This document shows positions 19,062 through 27,269 of a stretch of 64,000 nucleotides of DNA, piece by piece. Made by a program: the position numbers and the translations under genes. A model generated the notes under the pieces. That model saw only the letters and a list, made by a program, of their open reading frames with translations. It did no database searches and had not been told where the DNA came from. Origin of the DNA: Pseudomonas viridiflava. Lineage in GTDB: Bacteria > Pseudomonadota > Gammaproteobacteria > Pseudomonadales > Pseudomonadaceae. Location: assembly GCF_900590885.1 (NCBI RefSeq), contig NZ_UUON01000009.1, positions 124,001 to 188,000 of the forward strand, given 5' to 3'. Numbering within the stretch: the stretch's first letter is position 1; the number at the start of each line of letters is the position of its first letter.

Positions 19062-20375
19062 ATGTTCAATACCACGCTCAAAAAACAGCTCATTTTCCAG
19101 GAAGCAGAGCTGTCCGAGCTGCGCCAACTACGCGATGGGCTTAATCGTGAAATGCTGACGTTGAGCATCGATTCAACGTTCAAAATCATTGCATGTAACG
19201 ATAATTTCGCATCTGCTTTGGGCTACACCCAAGATCGTCTCGTTGGGCGTGCCATGTCGGAAATTGTTCCGCATTACGTATCGAAGCTTCCCTGCTTTCA
19301 TAATTTTCGCGCTGCAGTCGCTTCAGGCAAATCAATTACGGACGAGTACCGGTACTTGCATTCCGACGGTTCCCTGGTCTGGATCCATGCGCTTTGGCAG
19401 CCTATAACGGACGTAGGTGGCAAGTTGAGCCATGTCACGTGTAGTGCGACGAATATTACTTCGCGCCTGGAACAGGCTTCGGAGAATGCGTCATTCATCG
19501 ATGCATTGCTTCGTTCAACTGCGGTAATCGAGTTCGACCTCTCCGGGCACGTACTCAAGGCGAATGACCAGTTCTTGAAAGCGATGGGCTATAACCTCGC
19601 ACAAGCGAAAGGCAGTCATCACCGTATCTTCTGCAAGCCAGAAGAAACTTCGTCCCAAGGATACAAAGATTTTTGGCTGACCTTGAACAAGGGCGAGTTC
19701 GTTGCGGGTCGATTTGAACGTATTGACAGTCGCGGTCAGACCATATGGCTGGAAGCGACCTACAACCCGGTATATGACACTGAAGGGACGCTGTGCAAGG
19801 TGGTCAAGTTTGCGACGGTAGTCACTGACCAGGTTGCCCGAGAACAAGAGGTCAGTGAGGCAGCCCGAACGGCATTTGAAATTTCCCAGCAGACTGATGT
19901 GAGTGCTCAGCGCGGATCAGTCGTCGTAAACGACACGATGCATACCATGCGCAAAATCGCCGTTGATATGCAGGCAGCCTCTGGCGGCGTTGAAGCGCTC
20001 GGCAAGCAGTCACTGTTGATCAGCTCGATCATTCAGACGATCAGTAGTATTGCTCAACAAACCAATCTGTTGGCTTTGAACGCTGCGATTGAAGCTGCTC
20101 GTGCAGGCGAACAGGGTCGAGGTTTTGCCGTAGTAGCGGATGAGGTCAGACAATTGGCTGGGCGCACCAGCAGCGCGACCGAAGAAATTGCCTCTGTCGT
20201 CTTGCAGAACCAGAAGTTGGTTGATGAAACCGTTGGTGAAATGGCAAACAGTAAGTCCCAGGCGGAACAGGGCCTCGCACTTGCTACCCAGGCAGGCGAG
20301 GTCATCGTGGAGATCCAGGATGGCGCCAAAAGGGTAGTTGACGCAGTAGGCAAATTCGCTAATCAGCTAGCTTAA
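19062..20375 (+). CDS. Soluble PAS-PAS chemoreceptor (Aer2/BdlA-like)
   Basis: I use the ATG at 19062; an in-frame TTG lies 6 bases upstream. The 437-residue protein has no membrane helix. A short N-terminal coiled coil (about 5-30) leads into two PAS domains (about 30-140 and 148-265) with [20 protein letters not shown] and [13 protein letters not shown] endings, then a short methyl-accepting domain with the conserved tip ([20 protein letters not shown]) near residues 335-355. This layout matches BdlA-type receptors, which in P. aeruginosa govern biofilm dispersal, and redox- or oxygen-sensing receptors. Which cofactor binds the PAS domains is not visible. The signalling arm is short compared with membrane receptors. 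Confidence 0.9.
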   Translation: MFNTTLKKQLIFQEAELSELRQLRDGLNREMLTLSIDSTFKIIACNDNFASALGYTQDRLVGRAMSEIVPHYVSKLPCFHNFRAAVASGKSITDEYRYLHSDGSLVWIHALWQPITDVGGKLSHVTCSATNITSRLEQASENASFIDALLRSTAVIEFDLSGHVLKANDQFLKAMGYNLAQAKGSHHRIFCKPEETSSQGYKDFWLTLNKGEFVAGRFERIDSRGQTIWLEATYNPVYDTEGTLCKVVKFATVVTDQVAREQEVSEAARTAFEISQQTDVSAQRGSVVVNDTMHTMRKIAVDMQAASGGVEALGKQSLLISSIIQTISSIAQQTNLLALNAAIEAARAGEQGRGFAVVADEVRQLAGRTSSATEEIASVVLQNQKLVDETVGEMANSKSQAEQGLALATQAGEVIVEIQDGAKRVVDAVGKFANQLA

Positions 20376-20749
20376 GACGTGGTGTGCAAGGTTCGTGAGA
20401 AGCAGTCGCTACCTGCTCTTTGGCCTGTTTTCGGGCCTGGTTTGTCGGGTTGAGGTCTCAATCCATGTAAGAGCGCAACCCATATCAGCCTTTACCGCAG
20501 CAACGGATATGTACACATAAAAAGCAGCATTCGTTGCAGCAGTGTGAGCCATGAGAACTTCCAGCGATGATGCGCCCCGAAATGGATAGCGATAGGGCTG
20601 AAACAGGTTCTGGCTTACGGCTGTAGGGCCGAATACAGTGGCGCGACCGCGCCGGCATTCAACCGGCTTGCGCTTTCATGTTCGTTGTAACATGTGTAAC
20701 AGCTTCGCCAATCTATGCCGACTGCGCGACGAAACAGAGTGAAATTGCG
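20376..20749. other. 374-base intergenic region
   Basis: No credible gene. Possible features are a weak hairpin (GGCC...GGGCC near 20422-20438) after the receptor gene and an imperfect repeat CATGTT-N6-AACATG at 20677-20694 upstream of the phosphatase-like gene, which might be an operator. No riboswitch core was recognised despite the cobF gene downstream. Confidence 0.55.
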
Positions 20750-21337
20750 ATGCAGGCCACCCGCTTGACCCTGATTTGCCATGCCATCACGCCGTTGCAG
20801 AAGCAGGGGCGGTTTCCCGATGACGAGTCGGTGGCGATGGATTGGCAGGGTGAGGCGTTGTCCCTGGCGGCGCAGTACAGCAAAAAACCGCGCCTGCTGT
20901 GTGGGCCGGAGGCGCGAGCCCGGCAGACGGCGGGGCTGTTCGGCGCTCAGCCGGTGATCGAAGAGGCCCTGCGCGACGGTGATTTCGGCGCTTGGAAAGG
21001 CCAGGGCATCGGGCAGATTGACAGTGTGCAACTCAATGCCTGGCTTACCGACAGCACCAGCGCCCCCCATGGCGGCGAATCGGTGGAGCAGATCTGCGCG
21101 CGCGTGGCACAGTGGCTCAAATCCCTTGAAGCGCAGCCTGGCCATGTAGTGGCTGTCACCCACCCGTTTATCATCCGCGCTGCACTGCTGAACGTGATGC
21201 AGTTGCCGATGACGATGTTTTATCGGATCGACGTCGAGCCCCTGGCCATCACCGAGCTGCGCTTTAACAGCGTATGGCGCTTGCGCCTGGAGACTCACAT
21301 GGCAAAATCGTCGCCCCGCAATGAGAGCAACCCATGA
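20750..21337 (+). CDS. Histidine-phosphatase-fold protein with altered RHG motif
   Basis: I start at the ATG at 20750 (MQATRLTLICHAIT), not the longer frame at 20678. The 195-residue protein follows the phosphoglycerate-mutase/histidine phosphatase pattern: GPEARARQTAGLFG, DGDFGAWKGQ, APHGGESV and a final HVVAVTHPFIIRAAL carrying the second histidine. The first motif reads CHA in place of RHG, so the phosphate-binding arginine is replaced by cysteine while the nucleophilic histidine stays. Its last four bases (ATGA) overlap the start of cobF, so the two are coupled. A cobalamin-pathway role (CobC-like) is possible by position; altered or lost activity is also possible. Confidence 0.8.
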   Translation: MQATRLTLICHAITPLQKQGRFPDDESVAMDWQGEALSLAAQYSKKPRLLCGPEARARQTAGLFGAQPVIEEALRDGDFGAWKGQGIGQIDSVQLNAWLTDSTSAPHGGESVEQICARVAQWLKSLEAQPGHVVAVTHPFIIRAALLNVMQLPMTMFYRIDVEPLAITELRFNSVWRLRLETHMAKSSPRNESNP

Positions 21338-22089
21338 AACGCATCCTGATCATCGGCATTGGCGCCGGCAACCCTGACTACATCACGATGCAGGCCGTGA
21401 AGGCGCTGAACCGCACCGACGTGTTCTTCCTGATGGACAAGGGCCAGAGCAAAGACAAGCTGATCGACCTGCGCCGCGAGATCTGCGACACCTATATCAC
21501 CGAGCCCGGCTACCGCTTTGTCGAGGCCGAGTGCCCCGAGCGCGTGCGCGGTGACATCGACTACACCACGGCCGTGCGCGACCTCAACCGCGACAAGCAG
21601 CAAACGTTCGAACGCATGATCAATGAGGAAATGGCCGACGGTGAAGTCGGCGCTTTCCTGGCCTGGGGTGATCCGGCGCTGTACGACAGCACCATCCGTA
21701 TCCTGCAGGCGATCCTGGCCAGTGGCCGCTGCACCTTCGAGTTCGAGGTCATCCCCGGCATCACCAGCGTGCAGGCCCTCGCAGCCCAGCATAAGGTGGC
21801 GTTGAACCGCATTGGCAAGTCCATCGAGATCACCACCGGGCGCCGCCTGGCGGCGGGGCAGGCGAGTGATGCCGATACGTTGGTGGTGATGCTCGACGCC
21901 GACGATTCCTACCGCAGCGTGGCCGATCAGGACCTGGATATTTACTGGGGCGCCTACCTGGGTACGCCGGATGAAATCCTCATCAGCGGCAAAGTCAGTG
22001 AAGTGGCCGAAGAAATCGAACGGGTGCGCAAGGCGGCGCGCCTGGAAAATGGCTGGATCATGGACACTTATTTGCTGCGCAAACCCTGA
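21334..22089 (+). CDS. cobF: Precorrin-6A synthase (deacetylating)
   Basis: The 251-residue protein opens with ILIIGIGAGNPDYITMQAVKALN, the glycine-rich start of SAM-dependent tetrapyrrole methylases, and contains VIPGITSVQALAAQH, also typical. The specific wording around YITEPGYRFVEAECPERVRGDIDY and the total length match CobF, which methylates C-1 of precorrin-5 with loss of acetate in aerobic cobalamin synthesis. Other cob genes are not in the window, so cobF is separated from the main cluster, as is common in pseudomonads. It is coupled by an ATGA overlap to the phosphatase-like gene. Confidence 0.92.
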   Translation: MKRILIIGIGAGNPDYITMQAVKALNRTDVFFLMDKGQSKDKLIDLRREICDTYITEPGYRFVEAECPERVRGDIDYTTAVRDLNRDKQQTFERMINEEMADGEVGAFLAWGDPALYDSTIRILQAILASGRCTFEFEVIPGITSVQALAAQHKVALNRIGKSIEITTGRRLAAGQASDADTLVVMLDADDSYRSVADQDLDIYWGAYLGTPDEILISGKVSEVAEEIERVRKAARLENGWIMDTYLLRKP

Positions 22090-22100
22090 GGTAACGTCCC

Positions 22101-22820
22101 ATGCTCAAACTGTTTGCCCTCGCGCTGACCCTGCTGGCCGGCGCCGCCCATGCCAACGACAGCCTGCACACCGACCTGCCGCTGGCGTACCTGGAGCAGA
22201 CCCAGGGCGAGGCGCGCAATCAGCCGTTGGTGATTTTCCTGCACGGGTTCGGCAGCAATGAGGAAGACCTGTTCGGCATCAAGGACGCGCTGCCCTCGAC
22301 CTGGACCTACCTGTCGGCCCGTGCGCCGATGCCGGTGGATCCCCACGGTTATCGCTGGTTTACCAAGACCACCGGCGAGGCCGATTACAACGGCGAGACC
22401 GCCGACCTGCAACGCAGCGCCAGGCTGATCGAAGACTTTGTGACCCAGGCTACGGCCAAGTACCACACCCAAAGTGATCGGGTGTTCCTGGTGGGGTTCA
22501 GCCAGGGCGCGATCATGTCCTACGAGGTAGGGCTGCGTAAGCCTGCGTTGGTGCGCGGGATTGCGGCGTTGAGCGGCAGTGTGTTGCCGGTGCTCAAGGC
22601 TGAGTTGAAGCCGAATGAAGGCTTGAACGGGCTGGCGATCTTTATCGGCCACGGCACGTTGGATCAGGCGCTGCCGTATGCGTCGGCGACGCGGGCGAAT
22701 GAGGTGTTGACGGGGTTGGGGCTAAAGCCTGAGTTTCATGGGTATCCGGGGATGAACCACACCATCAGTGACGCGGAAGTGCAGGATCTGAAAGCCTGGT
22801 TGGAGAAGAATCTAAGATAA
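22101..22820 (+). CDS. Secreted serine esterase (alpha/beta hydrolase)
   Basis: The 239-residue protein has a signal peptide (cleavage near AHA, residue 17) and a phospholipase/carboxylesterase-type fold: VIFLHGFGSNEEDLFGI (oxyanion region), VFLVGFSQGAIMSYEVGL with the GFSQG nucleophile elbow, FIGHGTLDQALPY carrying the acid, and YPGMNHTIS carrying the catalytic histidine. It should hydrolyse small esters or lysophospholipids in the periplasm. It starts 11 bases after cobF with a GAGGTAA site and could be read from the same transcript, although the functions are unrelated. The final 250 bases are markedly rich in G and T. A REPIN follows. Confidence 0.85.
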   Translation: MLKLFALALTLLAGAAHANDSLHTDLPLAYLEQTQGEARNQPLVIFLHGFGSNEEDLFGIKDALPSTWTYLSARAPMPVDPHGYRWFTKTTGEADYNGETADLQRSARLIEDFVTQATAKYHTQSDRVFLVGFSQGAIMSYEVGLRKPALVRGIAALSGSVLPVLKAELKPNEGLNGLAIFIGHGTLDQALPYASATRANEVLTGLGLKPEFHGYPGMNHTISDAEVQDLKAWLEKNLR

Positions 22821-22830
22821 TTACAGTTTT

Positions 22831-22925
22831 AAATGTGGGAGGGGGCTTGCCCCCGATAGCAGTGTGCCAGTCAATAAATCAGTGACTGAACCACCGCCAT
22901 CGGGGGCAAGCCCCCTCCCACATTT
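22831..22925. repeat. REPIN-type inverted repeat (copy 1)
   Basis: Two inverted REP units, starting AAATGTGGGAGGGGGCTTGC and ending in its complement, flank a short variable centre. It occupies the 3'-3' gap between converging genes, where it can act as a two-way terminator. Similar elements occur at 38028, 61501 and 62975. Confidence 0.9.
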
Positions 22926-22950
22926 GATTTATGTTGCTGGTAAGAGCGGC

Positions 22951-23505
22951 TTACTTACCACCAGTAATCTGCTTCACCAACTCCGCATGGCCTTTTGCAT
23001 CATCTGCCCGCGAAATCGCCTGGATCACCAACAGATGGTTGCCCGAACCGCCCAGGAAGGTGGAGTTCAAGGTCTTGCCGCCGCCCTGGGTGGCGGTGCT
23101 GTCCACCTGGCGCAAGCCGAGGCCCTTGAAGGTCAGTTTTTTCTCGCTCAACTTCTTGAAGTCGGGCAGGGCGGCGCTCTGGTCCTTGATGAAACCGGCC
23201 ACGGCGCCATCAAGAAACTGCGGGTCGTTATCCTGGATGGTTACCCCATCCTTGCGCAGTGTTTCGGCGACGATCACCACACTTTTCGTGGTCGGGTTGG
23301 CGTACATCGTGCCTTGGGTATCGGCAGTGCCGTCCTCGGCCTTGCCGGCCGGCAGGGTGTCGGCCGCATAGGCCTTGGGCAGGTTGAAGGAGAATTTCCC
23401 GCCCAAGGTGGAGATGGTTTGCGTGGCCGGTTTGGCGGCGGCGAATACGCTACCGGCGCTAAGCGCGAGGGCCAGCAGGACTGCGGTCTTGGTGAAAGTG
23501 GCCAT
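22951..23505 (-). CDS. Secreted protein of unknown function
   Basis: The 184-residue product has a signal peptide (cleavage near VFAAA, residue 21-23) and a mature domain starting TQTISTLGGKFSFNLPKAY. The mix of short strands and a repeated lysine-rich pattern (LPDFKKLSEKKLTFKGLGLRQVDS) resembles the DcrB/LpqN-like fold of small envelope proteins, but I cannot name the family with certainty. There is no lipobox cysteine, so it should be soluble in the periplasm. It is monocistronic: its start is 119 bases from the stop of the antiporter gene on the same strand. Confidence 0.7.
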   Translation of the reverse strand: MATFTKTAVLLALALSAGSVFAAAKPATQTISTLGGKFSFNLPKAYAADTLPAGKAEDGTADTQGTMYANPTTKSVVIVAETLRKDGVTIQDNDPQFLDGAVAGFIKDQSAALPDFKKLSEKKLTFKGLGLRQVDSTATQGGGKTLNSTFLGGSGNHLLVIQAISRADDAKGHAELVKQITGGK

Positions 23506-23577
23506 GAAGCGCTCCGGTGATGAACGAATTTGCGCCGTATTCTGTCAGAAAAATCGCAGAATCGTTCATCCCCAACC

Positions 23578-25386
23578 TCACACCTTGTCGGACTCTTCCT
23601 CAAGCCGATCCATCTCAAACAAGCGCGCCAGTTCCGCACGGGCTTCCTGGGCGGTTTGCATCACCTTGGCCGCATCGTCGTACACCGCGTGTTGCGCGGC
23701 GAGTAGTTGCAGGTCGTGGTTCTTGAACCGTGTGATGCGCGCATCGGCCTGGACCTGGCTCAGGCCCAGGCCTACGAGGGTGCGGCGGCTCATTTCGAGA
23801 CTGGAATAGAAGGTCTCGCGAATCGGCGAGGCGTCCAGGTCCACCAAGCGGTGCACGTGCTGGCGGTTACGCGCGCGGGCGATGATTTTCATGTGCGGGT
23901 AGAGGCTGCGCACCAGCTCGGCGGTCTTGATGTTGATCTCCGGGTCATCCATGGCGATCACGAAGAATTCCGCCTGGTCGACCTTGGCCGCGTGGAGGAT
24001 TTCCGGGCGTTGCGGGTCGCCGTAGAACACCGGCATGCCGCCGAAACTGCGGGTCAGCTCGATGGTTTCCACCGAGGTGTCGAGGGCGATGAACGAGATG
24101 TTCTGCGCGCGCAGGATCCGCGCCACGATCTGGCCCATACGGCCCATGCCGGCGATCACCACGCGCGGCGCATCGCTTTCGATGGTGCGGTATTCCTCGG
24201 GCACTTCCACCGGTTTGACCTTGGGCTTGAACAGCTTCGGGCATATCAACAGCAGCAACGGGGTCACGGCCATGGACAGGGTGATGGTCAGCACCAGGAT
24301 GTCGTACAGGTGGGGCTCGAACAGGCCCTGGTCGCGACCGATTTTGAACACCACAAAGGCAAACTCACCCCCGGCCGCCAGCACCACGCCCAGGCGCAGG
24401 GCGCTTTCGCGGTTGAGATCGCCCACCAGGCGGCCCACGGCGTACAACAGCGGCAGCTTCAAACCGATCAGCAACAGCGTCAGGCCGATCACGATCAGCG
24501 GCGAGCTGAGCAGCAGGCTGAGGTTGGCGCCCATGCCCACGCTGATGAAAAACAGCCCGAGCAGCAGGCCCTTGAACGGCTCGATCTGGGATTCCAGTTC
24601 GTGACGGTACTCCGAGTCCGCCAGCAACAGGCCGGCGAGGAAGGCGCCGAGGGCCATGGACACACCCACCAGTTCCATCAGCCAAGCGGTGCCGATCACC
24701 ACCAGCAAGGCGGTGGCGGTGGACACTTCGCGCAGGCCGGTCTTGGCGACGATGCGAAACACCGGCCGCAGCAGGTAGCGCCCGCCGATGATCACCACGG
24801 CGATGCTGCCGAGGATCTGCAACACGTGTTGCAGGCCCTGGGCTTCGGTGGTCGGGTGGTCGCTGCCGGCCAGCAGCGGCACCATGGCGATCAACGGGAT
24901 TGCGGCGATGTCCTGGAACAGCAGGATGGCAAACGCCAGGCGCCCGTGGGGCTGGTTCAGCTCCTTGCGCTCGGCCAGGCTTTGCAGGCCGAATGCGGTG
25001 GACGACAGCGCCAGGCCCAGGCCCAGCACGATTGCGCTGTTCCACGACTGGCCAAACAGCCACAACGCCACCACGCCCATCACCAGGCCGGTGAGCAGCA
25101 CCTGGGCCAGGCCGACCCCAAATACCGCCTTGCGCATGACCCAAAGACGTTTGGGTGACAGCTCCAGACCGATGATGAACAGCAGCAGCACCACCCCCAG
25201 TTCAGAAAATTGCGCGACGCTCTGCGGGTTGCCGATCAGGCCCAGTACCGACGGGCCGATGATCACACCGGCGAACAGATAGCCCAGCACTGCGCCCAAC
25301 TGCAGGCGCTTGGCCAGGGGCACGGTCAGCACGGCCGCGAGCAGGAACACCACGGCTGCTTGTAACAGGTTGCCTTCATGGGGCAT
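23578..25386 (-). CDS. KefB/KefC-type monovalent cation:proton antiporter
   Basis: The 602-residue protein has about twelve membrane helices in residues 5-385 with the CPA2 family stretches LGYLFAGVIIGPSVLGLI, LLLFIIGLELSPKRLW and LPLLYAVGRLVGDLNRESALRLG, then a cytoplasmic TrkA-N nucleotide-binding domain from about 405 (VVIAGMGRMGQIVARIL; glycine-rich motif plus an acidic end) and a short C-terminal tail. This is the arrangement of glutathione-gated potassium efflux systems, which protect against electrophiles. No ancillary KefF/KefG gene is adjacent. The ATG at 25386 is preceded on its strand by a GGAG site. Confidence 0.9.
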   Translation of the reverse strand: MPHEGNLLQAAVVFLLAAVLTVPLAKRLQLGAVLGYLFAGVIIGPSVLGLIGNPQSVAQFSELGVVLLLFIIGLELSPKRLWVMRKAVFGVGLAQVLLTGLVMGVVALWLFGQSWNSAIVLGLGLALSSTAFGLQSLAERKELNQPHGRLAFAILLFQDIAAIPLIAMVPLLAGSDHPTTEAQGLQHVLQILGSIAVVIIGGRYLLRPVFRIVAKTGLREVSTATALLVVIGTAWLMELVGVSMALGAFLAGLLLADSEYRHELESQIEPFKGLLLGLFFISVGMGANLSLLLSSPLIVIGLTLLLIGLKLPLLYAVGRLVGDLNRESALRLGVVLAAGGEFAFVVFKIGRDQGLFEPHLYDILVLTITLSMAVTPLLLLICPKLFKPKVKPVEVPEEYRTIESDAPRVVIAGMGRMGQIVARILRAQNISFIALDTSVETIELTRSFGGMPVFYGDPQRPEILHAAKVDQAEFFVIAMDDPEINIKTAELVRSLYPHMKIIARARNRQHVHRLVDLDASPIRETFYSSLEMSRRTLVGLGLSQVQADARITRFKNHDLQLLAAQHAVYDDAAKVMQTAQEARAELARLFEMDRLEEESDKV

Positions 25387-25597
25387 TGCGAACTCCAGGA
25401 TCTTTAAAGCCAGTCAACAGGAGCGTATTAGAGCGCTTTTTACATTTCGATAATTGTGTTTTTGCGGCGTGTGAGCGTTTGCCGTCAGGCCGGAAGTACG
25501 TACAAACAATTTCCCGGGGGAGGCGGGTGGCAGTTCATCCGGTTCTTCTACTAGCTTTTAGGCTCTTGAGTTTATATTCCATAGGTGGCATATTTGC

Positions 25598-25963
25598 ATG
25601 AGCTGGGAAATTGAATACACGGATGAATTCGGCGCCTGGTGGGAGCAACTTGGGGTCAAGGAGCAAGTGTCGGTATCTGCCAGCGTGGACTTGCTGGGGC
25701 TTTTCGGGCCTGGCCTGGGCTTTCCCCACAGTAGCGATATCAAGGGCTCTCGGCACGGTAACCTGCGGGAATTGCGCATACAGCACGCGGGGCGACCCTA
25801 TCGGGTGTTGTACGCCTTTGATCCACGCCGATGCGCGTTATTGCTGATCGGTGCGGATAAAACCGGGCGACGGCGATGGTATGAGGAACACATCCCAATG
25901 GCCGAAAAGTTATACGACGTACACCTGGACACATTGCGTAAAGAGGGCCGTAACCATGGCTAA
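25598..25963 (+). CDS. RelE/HigB-like type II toxin
   Basis: The 121-residue protein fits the HigB/Gp49 (RelE superfamily) family of mRNA interferases: IEYTDEFGAWWEQL at the start, SRHGNLRELRIQHAGRPYRVLYAFD in the core (with the basic residues expected for RNA binding), and LLLIGADKTGRRRWYEEHIPMAE near the end. It is followed by an overlapping XRE antitoxin gene, giving the toxin-first order usual for HigBA. An AGGTGG site lies upstream. Activity is inferred from family and context. Confidence 0.87.
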   Translation: MSWEIEYTDEFGAWWEQLGVKEQVSVSASVDLLGLFGPGLGFPHSSDIKGSRHGNLRELRIQHAGRPYRVLYAFDPRRCALLLIGADKTGRRRWYEEHIPMAEKLYDVHLDTLRKEGRNHG

Positions 25964-26261
25964 GAAATTCGCTGAACTTCAAGCCCGCATGACATCGCAG
26001 GCACGTGAAGACGCCAAGCAGCTGTTCGAGCAGCACCTGAAGGAAATGCCGCTGCATGAGCTGCGCAAGGCCCAACAGTTGAGCCAGGAGAACCTGGCCA
26101 AACGCTTGAATATCAACCAGGCCGCCGTCTCCAAGATGGAGCGGCGCACCGACATGTACATCAGCACGTTGCGCGACTACATCCGTGCGATGGGCGGCGA
26201 GCTGGAAATTATCGCGACGTTCCCCGACGGCCAGGTAAAGATCGATAACTTCGCGTGCTGA
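25956..26261 (+). CDS. XRE-family antitoxin (HigA-like)
   Basis: I start at the ATG at 25956, which overlaps the toxin's end by 8 bases; a longer frame exists but lies inside the toxin. The 101-residue protein has a basic helical N-terminus, a helix-turn-helix (about 40-80; LRKAQQLSQENLAKRLNINQAAVSKMERR), and a short C-terminal strand (GGELEIIATFPDGQVKI). It should neutralise the toxin and repress the pair's promoter. The order and overlap are typical of HigBA systems. Confidence 0.9.
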   Translation: MAKKFAELQARMTSQAREDAKQLFEQHLKEMPLHELRKAQQLSQENLAKRLNINQAAVSKMERRTDMYISTLRDYIRAMGGELEIIATFPDGQVKIDNFAC

Positions 26262-26273
26262 GTGGATCGCGCC

Positions 26274-26303
26274 TGTAGCGAGCTAGCGAGCCCGCTCGCT
26301 ACA
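26274..26303. repeat. Single REP-like hairpin between converging genes
   Basis: TGTAGCGAGC and GCTCGCTACA form a perfect 10-base stem around a 10-base centre. The sequence resembles a second pseudomonad REP family rather than the long REPIN class. It lies in the 3'-3' gap and may end both transcripts. Confidence 0.75.
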
Positions 26304-26313
26304 AGGTACGGAT

Positions 26314-27216
26314 TTATTTTTCCGCCTGCATCACGGTCGGACGCCCGGCAGGCGCCAAATTCGCGGGCTTGCGATACAAACCCACCGCCAGCCCGGCGAT
26401 GATGATCCCGATCGAAATCAGGTTCGGCGTGGAAATCCGCTCACCGATGATCAACATCGAGCTGGTAATGCCAAACACCGGAATCAACAACGACAGCGGC
26501 GCCACGGTCGACACCGGGTACAGCTTGAGCAGCGAGTTCCAGCCCCAGTAGGCAAAGTGTGTGGCCAGGTACACCTGGAACAGGATGGACAGGATGGCCG
26601 TCAGGTCGAGGCTGGCTTGCAGGCCTTCGAATGCGGCGCTGCCATGCATCAGCCAGGCGGTCAGAAACAGCGGGATCGGCGGGATCAGGCTGGCCCACAC
26701 CATGAACGAGAAGATCTCCTTGACCCCGGATTTCTTGATGATCACGTTGCCCACGCTCCAGGCCACCGCACTGAGTACGATCAGCATGACCCCCAGCACC
26801 GCATGGTTGCCTTGCTGGGTGGAAATGATTCCCGCCAGGCCGATCAGGGCCATGACGGCGCCGAGCATTTGTGCGCCGCGGATTTTCTCCTTGAACAGCA
26901 CAAAGCCCCAACCCATGGTGAAAAACACGCTGAGTTGGATGATCAATGAAGCAATCCCCGGGCTCACGCCCACCTGGATCCCGTAGTTGATCACGCCCCA
27001 CATGCCCAGCCCGAAGATAAAGCCGTAGGCGGCCACGTAGCTGAATTTCACGGCTGGGCGCTTGATGAAAAACACCAGCGGCAAGGCGGCGAGGGCAAAG
27101 CGGATGCCGGTGAGTACAAACGGGTCGATCGCGCGCAGGCCCAATTTGGTGATGGGGAAATTCACCCCCCACACCAGGGTGACGAGTACGGCGAGCGACA
27201 AATGTTTTTTCAGCAT
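26314..27216 (-). CDS. EamA-family (DMT) exporter
   Basis: The 300-residue protein has ten predicted membrane helices arranged as two EamA repeats, opening with LVTLVWGVNFPITKLGLRAIDPFVLTGIRFALAALPL and with the second repeat near MLIVLSAVAWSVGNVIIKKSG. EamA proteins export amino acids and related metabolites such as O-acetylserine and cysteine. It is the last gene of the minus-strand cluster that starts with the crotonase, 53 bases after asnB, so export of that cluster's product is the natural inference. Confidence 0.88.
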   Translation of the reverse strand: MLKKHLSLAVLVTLVWGVNFPITKLGLRAIDPFVLTGIRFALAALPLVFFIKRPAVKFSYVAAYGFIFGLGMWGVINYGIQVGVSPGIASLIIQLSVFFTMGWGFVLFKEKIRGAQMLGAVMALIGLAGIISTQQGNHAVLGVMLIVLSAVAWSVGNVIIKKSGVKEIFSFMVWASLIPPIPLFLTAWLMHGSAAFEGLQASLDLTAILSILFQVYLATHFAYWGWNSLLKLYPVSTVAPLSLLIPVFGITSSMLIIGERISTPNLISIGIIIAGLAVGLYRKPANLAPAGRPTVMQAEK

Positions 27217-27269
27217 GGACCCTCCTTGGGTCTGGCGGCGCAGCGCAGTCGCACTGCGCCGCCGTTAAG

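Noticed and set aside
20677..20694. CATGTT-N6-AACATG as a Zur box
   Set aside because: It lacks the TATAATATA centre of known Zur boxes and no zinc gene follows; kept only as an unnamed repeat.
23707..25158. 483-codon frame antisense to the antiporter gene
   Set aside because: Low-complexity His/Gln-rich product with no motif, opposite a well-recognised membrane protein.
25386..25601. 71-codon frame before the HigB-like toxin
   Set aside because: No ribosome site and it overlaps the likely toxin promoter; the sequence has no coding character.
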